Assembly (NCBI GenBank): GCA_963969495.1
Contig: OZ018323.1
Coordinates: 68,407,720-68,471,719, forward strand
Origin: Ceratothoa steindachneri
Lineage: Eukaryota; Arthropoda; Malacostraca; Isopoda; Cymothoidae
DNA: 64,000 nt
Reading direction: 5' to 3'
Shown: positions 11,054 through 21,640 of the stretch, in pieces
Layout of the letters: each line of letters begins with the position of its first letter
How positions within the stretch are numbered: position 1 is the first letter of the stretch
The notes under the pieces: model-generated
The model's database searches: none
What the model was told of the DNA's origin: nothing
The model's input: only the letters and a program-made list of their open reading frames with translations
Program-made: the position numbers and the translations under genes

Positions 11054-11056
<3 letters not shown>
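9747..11056 (+). pseudogene. mariner-like element A, DUF4817-type transposase (broken)
   Basis: The TIRs are AAGGGTCTTTCAACAAG at the left and AAGGATCTTTCACTAAG (reverse complement) at the right, flanked by TA. The transposase starts near 9859 ([17 protein letters not shown]). It shows the HTH/DUF4817 region ([11 protein letters not shown] in frame pieces), IFSDEAHFW (first Asp), WCGISSNGIIGPYFF, FQQNSATC and NWPPRSC, then a shifted PLDYFLWGYL. In the family the second catalytic Asp sits in FQQDGA; here it is Asn. Several frameshifts and stops occur. Length 1,310 bp equals copy B. Superfamily IS630-Tc1-mariner; it would catalyse cut-and-paste transposition. Confidence 0.88.

Positions 11057-11103
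<47 letters not shown>
11057..11103. repeat. (TA)n microsatellite
   Basis: Short TA tract continuing the target of mariner copy A on its right side. Confidence 0.97.
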
Positions 11104-11107
<4 letters not shown>

Positions 11108-11181
11108 ATAACTGATAAATCGATAACCGATAATCGATAACTGGTGATAAATGTATCGCCCGATAAGGTGATAGCCGATAA

Positions 11182-11261
<80 letters not shown>
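11104..11261. repeat. TATCG-rich block duplicated from 11290-11400, plus (TA)n
   Basis: 11104-11185 (CGATAACCGATAATCGATAAC, CCCGATAAGGTGATA, AAATCGAT) is a diverged direct copy of 11300-11395, which lies just inside the hAT end at 11262. A 75-base (TA)n tract at 11186-11261 separates them. It may be a relic of another hAT copy or a local duplication. Confidence 0.7.
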
Positions 11262-11264
<3 letters not shown>

Positions 11265-11859
11265 TAGTGGACGCGATAACAAAAAAGTATATCACGATTA
11301 CCGATATAACGATAACCTCATCGGCGATAACCGATAATCGATAACTGGCGATAAATTTATCGTCCGATAAGGTGATAACAAATAAATCGATAAATCCAAA
11401 TCTTTATTTTTATCTTTATCTTAGAAAACTTACAAAAATCTTAGAAAAAAATTAGAAAAGTCTTAGACAATTCTTAGAAAAACTTCAAATTCAATGTTTA
11501 TCCTGTCAATTCACTAATGAAAAGTACTGTTTGAAGTAAAAATAAATAAAATTGCACAGCCACAGTCTAGATCAGGTTCTGCAGCATGTTCCCCTTCGTA
11601 AACATGAGTATATGTTTTAGATTAATATTGCGGCAATATCCTAGATAGCTCTTATCACAATAAACATAAAAACCTATATTTCGTTATTCAACGGAATGAA
11701 GTTAAATGCTAACGCGAAATCTAAATTTTGCAGAGGAACTTCCTTAGGCCTAAATTTGAGGAACGTTGGGAAAACGCGTATTAAAAACAAAGAATTAAGA
11801 AAAATATATATTATTGAATAAACAGTCATGATCTGATTGAATTACGCGTGTGAATTAAA

Positions 11860-12310
11860 TTTGCAGGAGTTAACGAGAATGGATTTACAATTGATAAATA
11901 TGGTTTGGTAATTAGAGTACAACATATGATGATTGTTAATTAGAATATAATTGCTAATTGGATAATGGTTAAATAGATTGTATTATAAGTAATTTGTAAG
12001 TAGTAATTGTTAAATAGATTGAATAATCCATAAATCGCAATTTGTAAATTGAGTATAACAATTGATGATTGATAATTAGATTGGGTAGTGTTAAATGGTT
12101 TGATAAATTAATTGTTAAATGGGAATTATAATAACTGGGAAATTGATTGGCAATTAGTAATTTATTTATAGTAGATAAATAGTAATTGGTAAATATTGGT
12201 AATCCGATTGGTAATTATTAATTAGTAAATTATTTGATAAATAGTAATTGGTAAATATTTTGATAAACATTAAATAGTAAATATTAAATAGATTATAACG
12301 GAGTTGAATG
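11860..12310. repeat. AT-rich degenerate repeat zone
   Basis: Multiple imperfect copies of AATTGGTAAATA, TTGATAAATAG and GTAATTGTTAAAT follow one another without a fixed period. Non-coding, within the hAT element. Confidence 0.7.
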
Positions 12311-12519
12311 GGTTTGTAAATGAGAAAAGAATCACGCATTAATTCAGGATTCTTTTTGAAAATTTTTAGCTAAACAATTACAATTCAAATATATTTACAG
12401 ACATGATTCACCGAGGCGAGGGCAGCAATGCGAATGAACCTCATGGGTTTATTTTAAGACGCTTGGGAGAGCGGGTGTACCAATCTCTCGATTCAAGTCA
12501 TGGTTACCAAGCCTTCTTG

Positions 12520-12523
<4 letters not shown>

Positions 12524-12551
<28 letters not shown>
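12524..12551. repeat. (AT)n microsatellite
   Basis: Fourteen AT units immediately before the long hairpin. Confidence 0.95.
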
Positions 12552-12554
<3 letters not shown>

Positions 12555-12679
12555 CAGCAAAATATATATTGAGTTTTCTGCCTCTTTCAGCTTTCAGCAC
12601 TACTTTCAATCATCAATATATTGATGGTTGAAATTAGTTTTGAAAGAGGCAGAAAAACTCAATATATATTTTGCTGCAA
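12552..12679. ncRNA. Long imperfect hairpin, candidate small-RNA precursor
   Basis: TTGCAGCAAAATATATATTG at 12552 is repeated exactly inverted at the end (12660-12679). Pairing runs about 60 bases per arm through GAGTTTT-CTGCCTCTTTCA against TGAAAGAGGCAG-AAAAACTC, with a short unpaired section near the apex and a terminal TCATCAATATATTGATGG stem. It lies in the 3' region of a hAT transposase remnant. The structure would give near-perfect dsRNA in either transcript direction. No proof of expression. Confidence 0.5.
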
Positions 12680-12720
12680 TGTATATTTACTGCTAACTGC
12701 GATCCGTTTTAATGGAACAC

Positions 12721-12723
<3 letters not shown>

Positions 12724-12799
<76 letters not shown>
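12724..12799. repeat. (TA)n microsatellite
   Basis: Thirty-eight TA units at the 3' end of the hAT transposase frame, which reads into it as Ile-Tyr. Confidence 0.98.
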
Positions 12800-12801
<2 letters not shown>

Positions 12802-12814
12802 TAAATATTTACAT

Positions 12815-13504
12815 TTGTAGGGGTATATACCGCCACAATGAGCATGTTGAAGTTTTCATCAGACAGGGAGCTCCGCTTAGCCCTGATGATGTCCTTGCCA
12901 AGGGAGAATAAGCGCTCCACCGCCGCGCTGCTCGGCATCACTGGGTTGTACCTCAACAAGAGGTCAATGATGACCTTCTCACTGTTGAAGGCTGGGTCTG
13001 CTATACTGCCTGTCCCTTTGGCCTGCAGCCACACATTCATAATTTCATCAGCCTTGGACTTGACTGACCTGTGATGACCCCCAGTGTCATCCTCCTCCTC
13101 ACAAATGTTGGCGTAGTAGTCCTCCGTCTTCATGTCCTCACTGCTGCTGCTGATGGCGGTCTCCAGGTCAGCACGCCACAAGATCTCCTCCACCGTCCTC
13201 TCCATCAGGGACTTGACCTCTGACCTCTTGACCAGTCTTTCCTCAAAGCCCCCATCCACTTGAGGTGAAACTTGGGTTGGAAGGCCGTGACCAGAAGACA
13301 CTCCTCATCTTCAAAGGTGGCGGCGAACCTCCTCTTCATGGCAGCGAGGAGGGTGTTGACCAGCGGCTTGCAGAACCCGAGGTTGCCGCTGGTCATCAAG
13401 TTGACCAGCTTCTTCTTGGTCACAATGAGGATTGGGATCAGGCAGCCTAGGTAGCATTGTTTTTCCCACTGGATGTGGTCCAGTGCGTTGGCGACAGGTG
13501 CCAT
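12815..13504 (-). pseudogene. hAT transposase, C-terminal third
   Basis: Minus strand. MAPVANALDHIQWEKQCYLG follows a splice-acceptor-like TTATCAG. Then come CKPLVNTLLAAMKRRF and FQPKFHLKW, a frameshift near 13260, acidic EDMKTEDYYANICEEEDD, and the hATC dimerisation domain DLLLRYNPVMPSSAAVERLF followed by SLGKDIIRAKRSSLSDENF. The PSSAAVERLFSxGxxxxxxRxxLS signature is diagnostic of hAT. The N-terminal BED finger and the catalytic Asp strands are absent, so the copy cannot be autonomous. Confidence 0.87.
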
Positions 13505-13649
13505 GACCTGATAATTGAAATAGACAAATAGTATTTATTAATGAATTAACCAGTTTTAAAATAGAAGCATAAGCTAAAAAGTCAAAAGCAATAAAGTATC
13601 GCGATAACGCCCAACTTATATATAGTTTATTTACCCTAGCGTTAAACGA

Positions 13650-14210
13650 GGCGCTGGCACTTGTGAAGGTTGATGGAGCGAAGGTGATCCGCTTGCTAGT
13701 TCATTTCGAGATGGCGTCAAGCGGAACTTAACGTGGGAGTCTTGAGTACTGTTCTTCGCTGGCCGAGTGACCAGTAGTAGAGAGGTTTGCTATTGACTGA
13801 CCACCGCTGCCGACGAGGGTTCCTGCAACACAAAAGGAGGAGGCAGCGAAGCAGAAGGTGGAGTTTGAGAGGTAGGGGTGGTTGAAAGGGTGGGTTGGAG
13901 ATTGTTTAACGGGCTTACTGGAGCATAAAGGGTTATAGTGGGAGAAAGAGGAGTTAAAGGGCGTTCTAGGTGAACGTTTTCTATATAGGCGGGTTTCAGG
14001 CGGTCTATAGAGACAGTATCCCGCCTGGTGCCAAGCTGAATTACGAAGAACTTTTGCTTCCTAGAGATGACTAGTTGAAGTGCGAGTTAAATCGCAACGG
14101 ACGAAAACATGGGAGCATATTTCCATCTCTTTCGGCACGAAGGTTTTATGATTAGTAGGCACTCTAGGGGCGATTGGCTTAACTTCAGCCATAACCCCTA
14201 CAAAATTATG
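13650..14210 (-). pseudogene. Gypsy integrase C-terminus and pol tail, copy 1
   Basis: The minus strand from 14210 reads HNFVGVMAEVKPIAPRVPTN, CSHVFVRCDLTRTS, then FFVIQLGTRRDTVSIDRLKP and a Pro/Thr-rich tail. HVFVRxDxxRxPLxxxYxGPFxVxxR and the following strand are the GPY/F-type C-terminal domain typical of this Gypsy lineage. It aligns with 33930-34380 of copy 2. Confidence 0.82.
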
Positions 14211-14212
14211 TA

Positions 14213-15521
14213 AAGGGTCTTTCAACAAGGACACTTGAGCTTTGTCAAGCGATAGTGGCATGTTGTTAAAGCGACATCTGGCAACCTCACTGTGAACTGT
14301 TCAGTAGTACTTGGCAAGTCACGATGGAAGGCTAAAGCGTTGAACAGCGTGTGCAAATCATCAAATGTTATTATCAAAATCAGTGCTCCGTTCGAAAAAC
14401 GTTCCGCGCATTACGTGATTTATATCCTCGCCACACTCGGCCTGCTGAGTCCACTGTTCGACGCTTGGTGGCCAAATTCGAGGCAAAAGAGTCGTCAACA
14501 ATCAGCCAACACCCGTACGTCACCAAAACGCAAGGTCTGCCTAAAAACATCGCTGCCGTAAATGAGAGTGTACGGGAAAATCCGAGGCAGTCAATTTCTC
14601 GTCGTTCACAAGAACTTGGCCTTTTTGCGACTTCAGTTTGGCGAATTATGCGTAGGGACTTCGGTCTGCACCCGTACAAAATCCAGCTTACCCAGGAACT
14701 TAAGGTAAACGACCATCGACAACGCCGTGTGTTCGCTGATTGGGCTCTAGAGCAGTTGGAAGTTGTCCCAAATTTTCCCCCTAAATCATCTTCAGCGACG
14801 AGGCCCAGTTTTGGATGAATGGATTTGTAAACAAGAAAAATTGTCGGAATTGAGACGAAAACAATCCACATGAGATACAGCAGCATCAATTGCATCTCCA
14901 AAAAGTCACTGTTTGGTGCGGAATTTCGTCTAATGGAATCATCGGTCCGTATTTTTTGAGAACGAAGATGGGATAGCCATAACCATCAATGGCGAGACCT
15001 ACAGATAGATGATAAGCAACTTTTTGTGGCCTCAACTGGATTATATGCCTGATATGGATACTGGCGACATGTGGTTCCAACAGAACAGCGCTACGTGCCA
15101 CACTGTACACGCCGCGATAGACATTTTGCACCAGCGATTTCAGGGCAGGGTCATCTCGCGCGGCGGCGACGTCAACTGGCCACCGAGATCATGCAAATAT
15201 AACGCCATTAGACTACTTTCTTTGGGGCTACCTTAAATCGCAGGTCTATGCCAATAATTCGCAAACAGTTGATGTCCTCAAAGTCAACATAACGAGCACC
15301 ATCCAGCAAATTCAGCCAGATTTATGCGACAAAGTCATTGAAAATTGGGCCTCCCGAATACGTTCCACCAAGCGAAGCCGCGGCGGACCTTTGAACGACG
15401 TCATATTCCACACTTAATGTCATAAAATGTACTTTAAAATTTAAAATAAATTGAGTGCATATATCACACACAACTTGTATATTTAACTTTAAAGATCGAG
15501 CGACCTTATTGAAAGACCCTA
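14213..15521 (+). pseudogene. mariner-like element B, DUF4817-type transposase (broken)
   Basis: Ends are AAGGGTCTTTCAACAAGG and the reverse complement TAGGGTCTTTCAATAAGG. TA occurs on each side (14211-14212, 15522-15523). Removing the element and one TA restores Gypsy sequence collinear with copy 2, so both boundaries are exact. The longest frame (14351-14818) reads [33 protein letters not shown] and ENPRQSISRRSQELG. Later blocks are IFSDEA, WCGISSNGIIGPYF, FQQNSATCHT and NWPPRSCK. It shares with copy A the Asp-to-Asn change and the extra base after PPRSC. Confidence 0.92.
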
Positions 15522-15685
15522 TACATATGAAACAGGATCGAGGTGAGATGGTAGAGATTGGTCAGAAGAAGAGAAGAATTGACCAGGGAGACGAAGTTGA
15601 GTACCGTATACAAGTTCCGCCTCAAAGCAGGTCAAGTCCTCTTTCAATGATGAATGAATACCCAAGATAATCAAAGGAAGCTTGT

Positions 15686-15945
15686 CTACTCAAGTGATGT
15701 TCGGATCTGTGGAGCGTAAACTTGCTTTGAGGGTCCTGAGCAACCGTTACACTTTGGTGATGCTTTGGGGGTGGTAGCTAGTGGTACGTAGACGAAAGGA
15801 GCCAACCACTGACATGAGTGCGCCCCATTGGTGGGATTCAAATTGGCTGCCACGAGGTATATTCCGAGGAGTTCGCGAGAGAACGTACTATACCTAAGGA
15901 CTTGATGCACAACACGCTGGAAAGTTTGACCAGAGTTGCGCAATC
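15686..15945 (-). pseudogene. Fused relic of RT, RNase H and integrase
   Basis: Within 260 bases the minus strand passes from NSGQTFQRVVHQVL (RT) to RYSTFSRELLGIYLVA (RNase H) to sequence equivalent to copy 2's QFESHQWDALVSVLGSF (integrase core), the last in a shifted frame. About 1.3 kb present in copy 2 is absent at these two joints. I infer two internal deletions. Confidence 0.75.
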
Positions 15946-16380
15946 CATATGGCAGTTCCTGACCAGTTCAAAACATCCAAACGGAGTGGTGATGTTAGCC
16001 TTTGGAACATCGTCTGGGTAAATATGGATCTGGTTAAAAGCACGAACCAGATCCAGGCGAGAAAAGAGAGTACAGCCAGAGAGAGATGAGGTGAAATCGG
16101 CTATGAAAGGCAATTGATATCGGTCAGGGGTTGTAATAGCGTTTAGCGCTCTACAGTTCCCAACTGCTCTGAATTCCCCCGGCTTGGATTTGGTCACAAT
16201 GTGGAGTGGGGAGGCCCACGGAGAAGCGGAAGGCCTAAAAATCCCTGCCTTCATAATTATGAATTGAAATTCATCACGCATAGCAGGCAGTTTATCTGAA
16301 GCTAGAGGGTGTGGACGGGAAAATACAGGATATCCTGTTGTCTCCATTCGATGCACCACAATATGTTTTATGGGCCTATC
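15838..16380 (-). pseudogene. Gypsy reverse transcriptase, front half
   Basis: Readable blocks are GYPVFSRPHPLASDKLPAMR, SPWASPLHIVTKSKPGEFRA, CRALNAITTPDRYQLPFIAD, then CTLFSRLDLVRAFNQIHI and TPFGCFELVRN. These are RT fingers and first palm, including the first catalytic Asp (SRLDLVRAF). The next expected box (NSGQTFQR, then YxDD) is only partly present and in another frame. The sequence then jumps to an RNase H fragment (YSTFSRELLGIY) and to integrase, so the YxDD Asp pair is deleted. Confidence 0.85.
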
Positions 16381-16639
16381 CTTCGAATGTGGAAGGGCGA
16401 GTTAAGGAAACTCGAAGAAGGCGAGTGAGGACCTGAAACTGTGAGTAGTGTTTTGCGGTCGACAAGTTTTCTGGGTGGATAATCGACCAAAGGTCGTGAG
16501 CCGAAAGAAAATCGAGGCCTAAATTGGACAATCTACCTCAGCCTTGACGAAGGTCCATCGAAAAACCCTACGGAGACCGAGTGAGACATGAAGGTTTCGC
16601 CTTCCATAGGTGCTAATATTGGTCGAATTAGCTCTCTTC

Positions 16640-16775
16640 AGGACTAAATATGAGGGAGCAGAAGCTTTGTCGGCCTTAGAAATTGGTATGACACTGCATT
16701 CAGCACCAGTATCTACCAGGAATGTGAAACCAGAAAGTGGGTAAAAAATGCGAAAAGGAGGACCTACCGGAGGAA
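16640..16775 (-). pseudogene. Gypsy aspartic protease remnant
   Basis: The minus strand gives FRIFYPLSGFTFLVDTGAEC followed by SVIPIS. LVDTGAECSVIP is the retropepsin active-site loop (DTG), which in Gypsy elements precedes RT and cleaves the polyprotein. Downstream LRRVFRWTFVKAEVD is the usual flap-to-RT linker. One frame only, no long ORF. Confidence 0.8.
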
Positions 16776-17203
16776 ATGAGATGTAGGCAGGAGATATACA
16801 CCCTTATGCCCCATGCCTTTCTATTTCAAAGAAGAATTTGAGGTTGAAATTGAAGTTTGAAAATTTGAGGAGTTTGGTGGAGAAGAGTGATGTGCAGGAA
16901 GTGGAGAGTTGAGATATGCGAAGGAGGTGGTACTGGTTGTGAATACGTGCAAGGTTGTAAGCATTTTACACACTGTGAGCCATATTTGTTGTGGTACCAG
17001 CACCATTGGGTAGATTGGGTGAAAATTCCATTATGCTTTGGGAGACTACTAGGTGCAGTATGGGAAAAGCATAATGTTGGTTACAAGATTGTGTACAGCG
17101 TACAGCGTTGTTACCATACCTTTGATGGTACAAACATAAGCTCTTATGGTGTGGTGGGTTATGAGAATAGGCGGAATAATTAGGTTGAAAATTTCGCTGC
17201 TTC

Positions 17204-18040
17204 TTACCTTTTGCGTCGGGAAGGGACTCGTTGGCTTCTCCCTTGGGAACCAGAGCGGGACCTGCGTCTCCTATCGCTTAACACGTGTCTGTGCTCGCTC
17301 TGTGATCCTCGTTGCAGTTTTAACCTCTGGATGTCGGCTTCCATCCTCCGTATTGAAGCTTCAAGGTCCTTCGATAGAGAAGATGGAACCCTTGAACGCC
17401 CCGACAAGTCGCCAGGGGAGCTCGTCGTTCCCCGACGTAAAAAATGGAAGTGTTGTTAGTTGGGCCATGATTTTGGCCGTTGCCAAAATTCACGTAGGTA
17501 TTAGAAAATAATTTATCGGCGGCTATGGCTATCTGCTCTATATTTGAGGGGTATGAGTGTAAAATAAGTGGCCCGATCCCCTCTGGGACTCCCCTAGTGA
17601 ACATCTCAGTGAGGAGAGGGCTAAAAAGGTCGGTTTGTGCACCTTTTACGCTGATAAGGTCCTTTAGGTGGTTTAAGAAAGTCAAAGGACTCCTATCTCC
17701 CATTTCCTGAGTGTTCAGGAGCTCTTCAGGTCGTCTACTTGGGACCTGCCGTACTTCATGTGAAAAGCCTCCCTCAGGCGGTCCAAAACGTCAGCTTGTC
17801 CCTCGTTAATTAAAATCTCCCTGAATTCAACGAATGTACTTACTGGTAGACGCTGGATGACTGCTGCTGTCTTTTCTTCTTTTGTGATGTTCTGGGGGTT
17901 GAGACCTCTAGGCATGCGATTGGATTTCCTGAATCGAATACGGGAAGTGAGAAATATCCATGTGGCTGCCTGTGCGTGGACTGAGGATTTTGTTGATCAT
18001 GTGAGCCGTTAGCCGATGTCCCTTGTTGATGATCCATCAT
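17204..18040 (-). pseudogene. Gypsy gag, copy 1
   Basis: Begins at 18040 (MMDHQQGTSANGSHDQQNPQ). After a frameshift near 17900 it gives TKEEKTAAVIQRLPVSTFVE, LRGF-type capsid helices, MGDRSPLTFLNHLKDLI and IAADKLFSNTYVNF. A basic region (RRRRSRSGS) follows. This matches the arthropod Gypsy gag layout RLP, then YGRSQ, then MGDRSPxxFLxHL. A Cys-rich knuckle (WYHNKYGSQCVKCLQPC) is readable downstream near 16950-17000. Copy 2 has the same N-terminal block at 31700-31980. Frameshifted and non-functional. Confidence 0.8.
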
Positions 18041-18060
18041 AGTCTGTACTGTATATTTAT

Positions 18061-18824
18061 GTAAACACGCGATGGTTGAACTAATGCATTTCTATGCGTG
18101 AAGGAGCTATGATCGCTAAGAGTGCACACATGTGTGTGTATGAAAGCGTACAGAAAGCGAGCCTGTGATAGTACCAGACGAAATTCTTAGAGATTAAAAT
18201 TAAGAAATTGAAGAAATTTATTCTCTGTATTTAAGAAATGTTAGTAAATACTAGTCAAATTGTTATAATGAAGTTAGAAGCTAGGATGCATTAACTAACA
18301 CGAGATTGAAAAGGAGCGCATGCTTCGTGAATAGCAGCTGAGTTTCAAAATCCCACGTTTTCGTACGCTTGTATTTATTTATGATAATTAAGTGAGTGGG
18401 AGCTATTAAACTCTGTACACCATTTTTATGTAGAGGTTCTAACTAATGCATGAATACTTTAGCCTTAGATAGCAAATGCAATAGTCAGTACGTACATAAA
18501 TTTTGTTGTTTTGGTTTTAACTGATCGTACCGTAACGATAACGTGGATTTGAACTCTCCTAGCTATAATGGGAATGTAAAGATTTAAGTTAACAAAAATA
18601 GGATATATTATAATCTTACAATAATCTATGATTTGAAGTTATGATTATTACTATAGAAAATTGAATTGAATAACGGAGAGGATATTTAAGGGATACAAAT
18701 TGAAGGATATACAGTGTCATGGTATAGGAAGGACCGAGTGATGGCTGGAGTTCGTACGTATGGGTTGTTTACGTACTTCAAAACTCCGTGATTACGTTTT
18801 ATCTCTAAGAGTGCTATATTTTTA

Positions 18825-18874
<50 letters not shown>

Positions 18875-19539
18875 CTGATTATTACTTCTTTAATCTTTGA
18901 GGGTTCTTAGTGCCTTGCTTAGCGTTTTGAGGATTGAATAAAAATTTGTTTCTAAAAAAAACTCAAACTTTAATAAAAACAAACATGATCCAACGAAATT
19001 TAACACACTATATACACAGAAATGGATTTAACAAATTTAAGTGGGGCTTTCTAAATGACATACTTGAATTTATGGTAATGGTTGACCCACATCTTCCTTT
19101 AATCTTAAATTCAACGACAGGCTGCATTAAGTCTCCTCCTCTAACGGGTTTTCTTCAATGACCCTAGAGGGGAGCTTCTGGCTTTAGGACGACGCTCCTC
19201 TAATTTCGCATATGTGGTGAGATTGAATACCAGCTCTTGGGGGAAATCTTGCTTCCCCTCTGTTAGGGTTTCGGGTCCGACCTGAGCTGATTAGTGCATT
19301 ATGGGGTCGGGGACGACCTCAGCTTCTCTCTGAGACGAGGGCGAGAAGGGAGGAGGTTACATGGTCGGGCTACGCTGCCTCCACTGACAGGACGTTGTGG
19401 TAAAAGACCAGAAGCTCATTTGTGAGGGGAGGGGGAGCATCTATTCCCTCACACAGAGAATATTGAAGAATACATAGATAATTTAAGTTGAAATAGAATA
19501 CAAGTCATGCGTTTGGAAAGTTAATATTTGAAAGCACGT
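18061..19539. other. Gypsy leader/LTR remnant plus unclassified GC-rich block
   Basis: 18061-18450 resembles loosely the leader between primer-binding site and gag in copy 2. 18826-18873 is an (ATT)n tract. 19150-19460 is GC-rich (CTAGAGGGGAGCTTCTGG, then GGGGAGGGGGAGCATCT) and has no counterpart in the other LTR copies; it may be an insertion. No coding frame is credible. Confidence 0.4.
18826..18873. repeat. (ATT)n microsatellite
   Basis: About 16 ATT units. Confidence 0.98.
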
Positions 19540-19918
19540 GACGAGAATGGTGTGTTCACAGGCGTATATAAATATGTAATTGTAATTAGGTAAGTACACG
19601 CCATTGATGGAATGTGAATTGGGGTCTGTAAATGAGAGAAGGAAAAGGAATTAGGACCTACTCTCTTGTGTGGAGTGCTTGCAGAGAATAAGTGGAAGAG
19701 GAATATTGACTGACTTTTCTTTGAAGCGACGCTGTGCACGAATGGACCTTGAAAAGCCATTCCAGAAAGATGGCGAAAGGTGTGTGTTTGTATGTGTGTT
19801 CGTGTAAGGGATAATCTTGTATAAAAGGGATTTGGTCGTATTAGTGTGATATTACATAGAAACAATTTATTCTCGTCACAGAGAAATTGGTTCATTAATT
19901 ATAGTTGATGCTAATTGT

Positions 19919-19999
<81 letters not shown>

Positions 20000-20064
20000 C
20001 ATAATTTCTCCAGGGTTATTATTATTTATAGGAATGACCCAACGGGCATTGCTATAAGGGCTTA
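19540..20064 (-). repeat. LTR (5' part) of Gypsy copy 1
   Basis: Read on the minus strand from 20064: TATAGCAATGCCC, then TCATTCCTATAA, a (TA)n/(CA)n tract, then CCACTTATTCTCTGCAAG, GAGAGTAGGTCCTAATTCC and CAGACCCCAATTCA. The same blocks in the same order occur at 30283-30815 (plus) and 48650-49186 (minus). It sits upstream of gag of copy 1 in the right orientation. Similarity stops near 19540. Confidence 0.75.
19920..19996. repeat. (AC)n(AT)n compound microsatellite inside the LTR
   Basis: About 13 AC and 26 AT units, at the LTR position where copy 2 has (AT)n and the LTR at 48257-49186 has only GTATATACAT. Confidence 0.97.
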
Positions 20065-20229
20065 TTCTTTTATGAGCGTGGGCCATTGTGAGGTGGCATA
20101 ATTATTTTTCCAGTGCGTTTTTTCCTGTATTCGCCGTCTGTAAGGGTAGTGAAGGCTTCGGGAGCCATTTTAATTAATCCTTGGAGTTAAGCCTCCTCGA
20201 ATTATTTTTCCAAGCAGTCATCCAAAGAG

Positions 20230-21640
20230 AATTACCATTTGTATCTTCCTAATATTACTCCTTTAGTTACACCAAGGAAAGTCATCTCTTTTGGCAATGG
20301 TGACCTTTCAGCGGCGTAAACCTCAAATTTTTCTTGAATTGTATACGTGCCTAGATTCCTTCTTATAAGAAGAGGAAGACCTTGGACTTCTTTGAGGCTG
20401 TGAACTTTTACGGGTGCGAGGCGAGCGCCCCCTCCCCTCGGGTCTCGCATTCTCAATCACCGAAACTTCCAATTCCGATTGTGCTTGAGTGTGTGTTTGT
20501 CTGTTTGTTCCTTTTGTTTGTTACTTATTTTTTGGTGCGTGGTTTTGCGTCTCATGTTGCCTGTGCCTGGATTCTGGGGTCCTTAGAAGGAGCTGGGACG
20601 CCGAGAGGGATGGGGAGCTTCTGACAACTAGTATCGCACTGGGGATTGAGATTAATCTTTAGAATCTTATCAGACCATGGATTCACATGGAACCACATTC
20701 CCTGCATCCCATTATGCATCAGCATTTTATTAAGCTCCTTGGCAAAGGTCCATCAGGAAGAGAGATTTGAGATGTGAGCATAATAAATGCAACACATAAA
20801 TTTGGTCAAGATTTTATTCTCGATGTGCAGGTATGTTTTGGTTTCTCGAGATTCCGAAGCGGCAGCTTTAGCGACCATGGTGTAGGTGCTATTAGCTGTA
20901 GCCTCTTCAGCCTGGCTTTATTTGTTGGATTTTTCTTAAGCAACTCTTTCCTGACTGGGCAAGCCATGGATAGGGTCTTACGTGCTTCTGCAAAGATCCA
21001 GCACTTCAAGGAGGTGATATTGCAGCCCCTCCATGAATGCGCATCTTACGAGCAAATGCAGCATAAAAGAACGTTAGCCCTGGTGCAGTTTTTTGGGGTG
21101 TGCCCCTCGTACTTAGAGCACTTTAAGCATATCTGGAGGTCGTTAATCCTCTCACGTTCGATCTGCCCAGGACAGACTCGGGCGTTAAAGAGGAGCATAC
21201 TTCATCCGCAGCCTTGTTCGGCATTACTGTGTCGCAAAAGATGATCTTGAAGATATGAGTATAGTCTTTGAATTTGATAATTTCAACGACCTTAGCCCAG
21301 GTGTTTGTTTTTTCCACCTCCGTATGAATTTCTTCCACGGAGTGCCTCCCAACCAATGGATCGAGCGATGAAGAATGACGCGGCGGTGACTTTTTATTTG
21401 AGGTGGTGTGTTCGGTTTTAAATTGATACTTTTTAATCACTCTGCCGTTTTAATGGAGATGATTGCTTCGCAATTAACTTCATTTAAGGAGATGGCTGCA
21501 TAGCCATTGTGTATGTAGATTAATCTCATGAGTGCAATATTCAGATCCCCATAAACTCTTGCAAAGACCCTCCCACGATCAGACTTGAGGCCATCGGAGA
21601 GGGTCTCTAGTGTAATCCGCCGGGTCTGTTTCATTTATTT
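20230..21640 (-). pseudogene. LINE copy C, ORF1 (gag-like) remnant
   Basis: Minus strand. RITLETLSDGLKSDRGRVFA, LNIALMRLIYIHNGYAAI, then LDPLVGRHSVEEIHTEVEKT, WAKVVEIIKFKDYTHIFKII, a degraded Cys/His cluster, and MACPVRKELLKKNPTNKARL. The same blocks occur in LINE A (23136-24497) and LINE B (43600-45105): a helix with LKRLI, then WAEVxExxKFRxLxHxFK, then zinc knuckles ending CPVRKxLLxK. ORF1 of such LINEs binds the element RNA. Broken by at least four shifts. What follows below 20800 is not recognisable with confidence. Confidence 0.72.

Larger units (their letters stand above)
11262..13619 (-). mobile_element. hAT element, internally deleted
   Basis: The left end CAGTAGTGGACGCGATAAC has the hAT CAG start and is followed by a dense array of CGATAA/TTATCG motifs, typical of hAT subterminal binding sites. 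A decayed right end (reverse complement TAAGTTGGGCGTTATCGCGA) lies near 13619, next to the Gypsy 3' end. Only the C-terminal part of the transposase gene remains, so this is a deletion derivative. The interior also carries AT-rich filler, a 128-nt hairpin and (AT)n tracts. Target duplications are obscured by TA repeats. Confidence 0.65.
13625..18060 (-). mobile_element. Gypsy-type LTR retrotransposon, copy 1 (internal region)
   Basis: Read right to left: gag (17204-18040), protease (about 16640-16770), RT (15838-16380), a compressed RNase H/integrase relic (15686-15945), and the integrase C-terminus plus tail (13650-14210), with mariner copy B inserted at a TA. The family is shared with copy 2 at 31554-34430 (opposite strand). 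The 5' LTR candidate is at 19540-20064; no 3' LTR is seen before the hAT boundary at 13619. No env frame found. Confidence 0.82.

Noticed and set aside
12400..12490. tRNA-like segment with an apparent B box (CGATTCAAGTC)
   Set aside because: No matching A box or cloverleaf stems at the right spacing.
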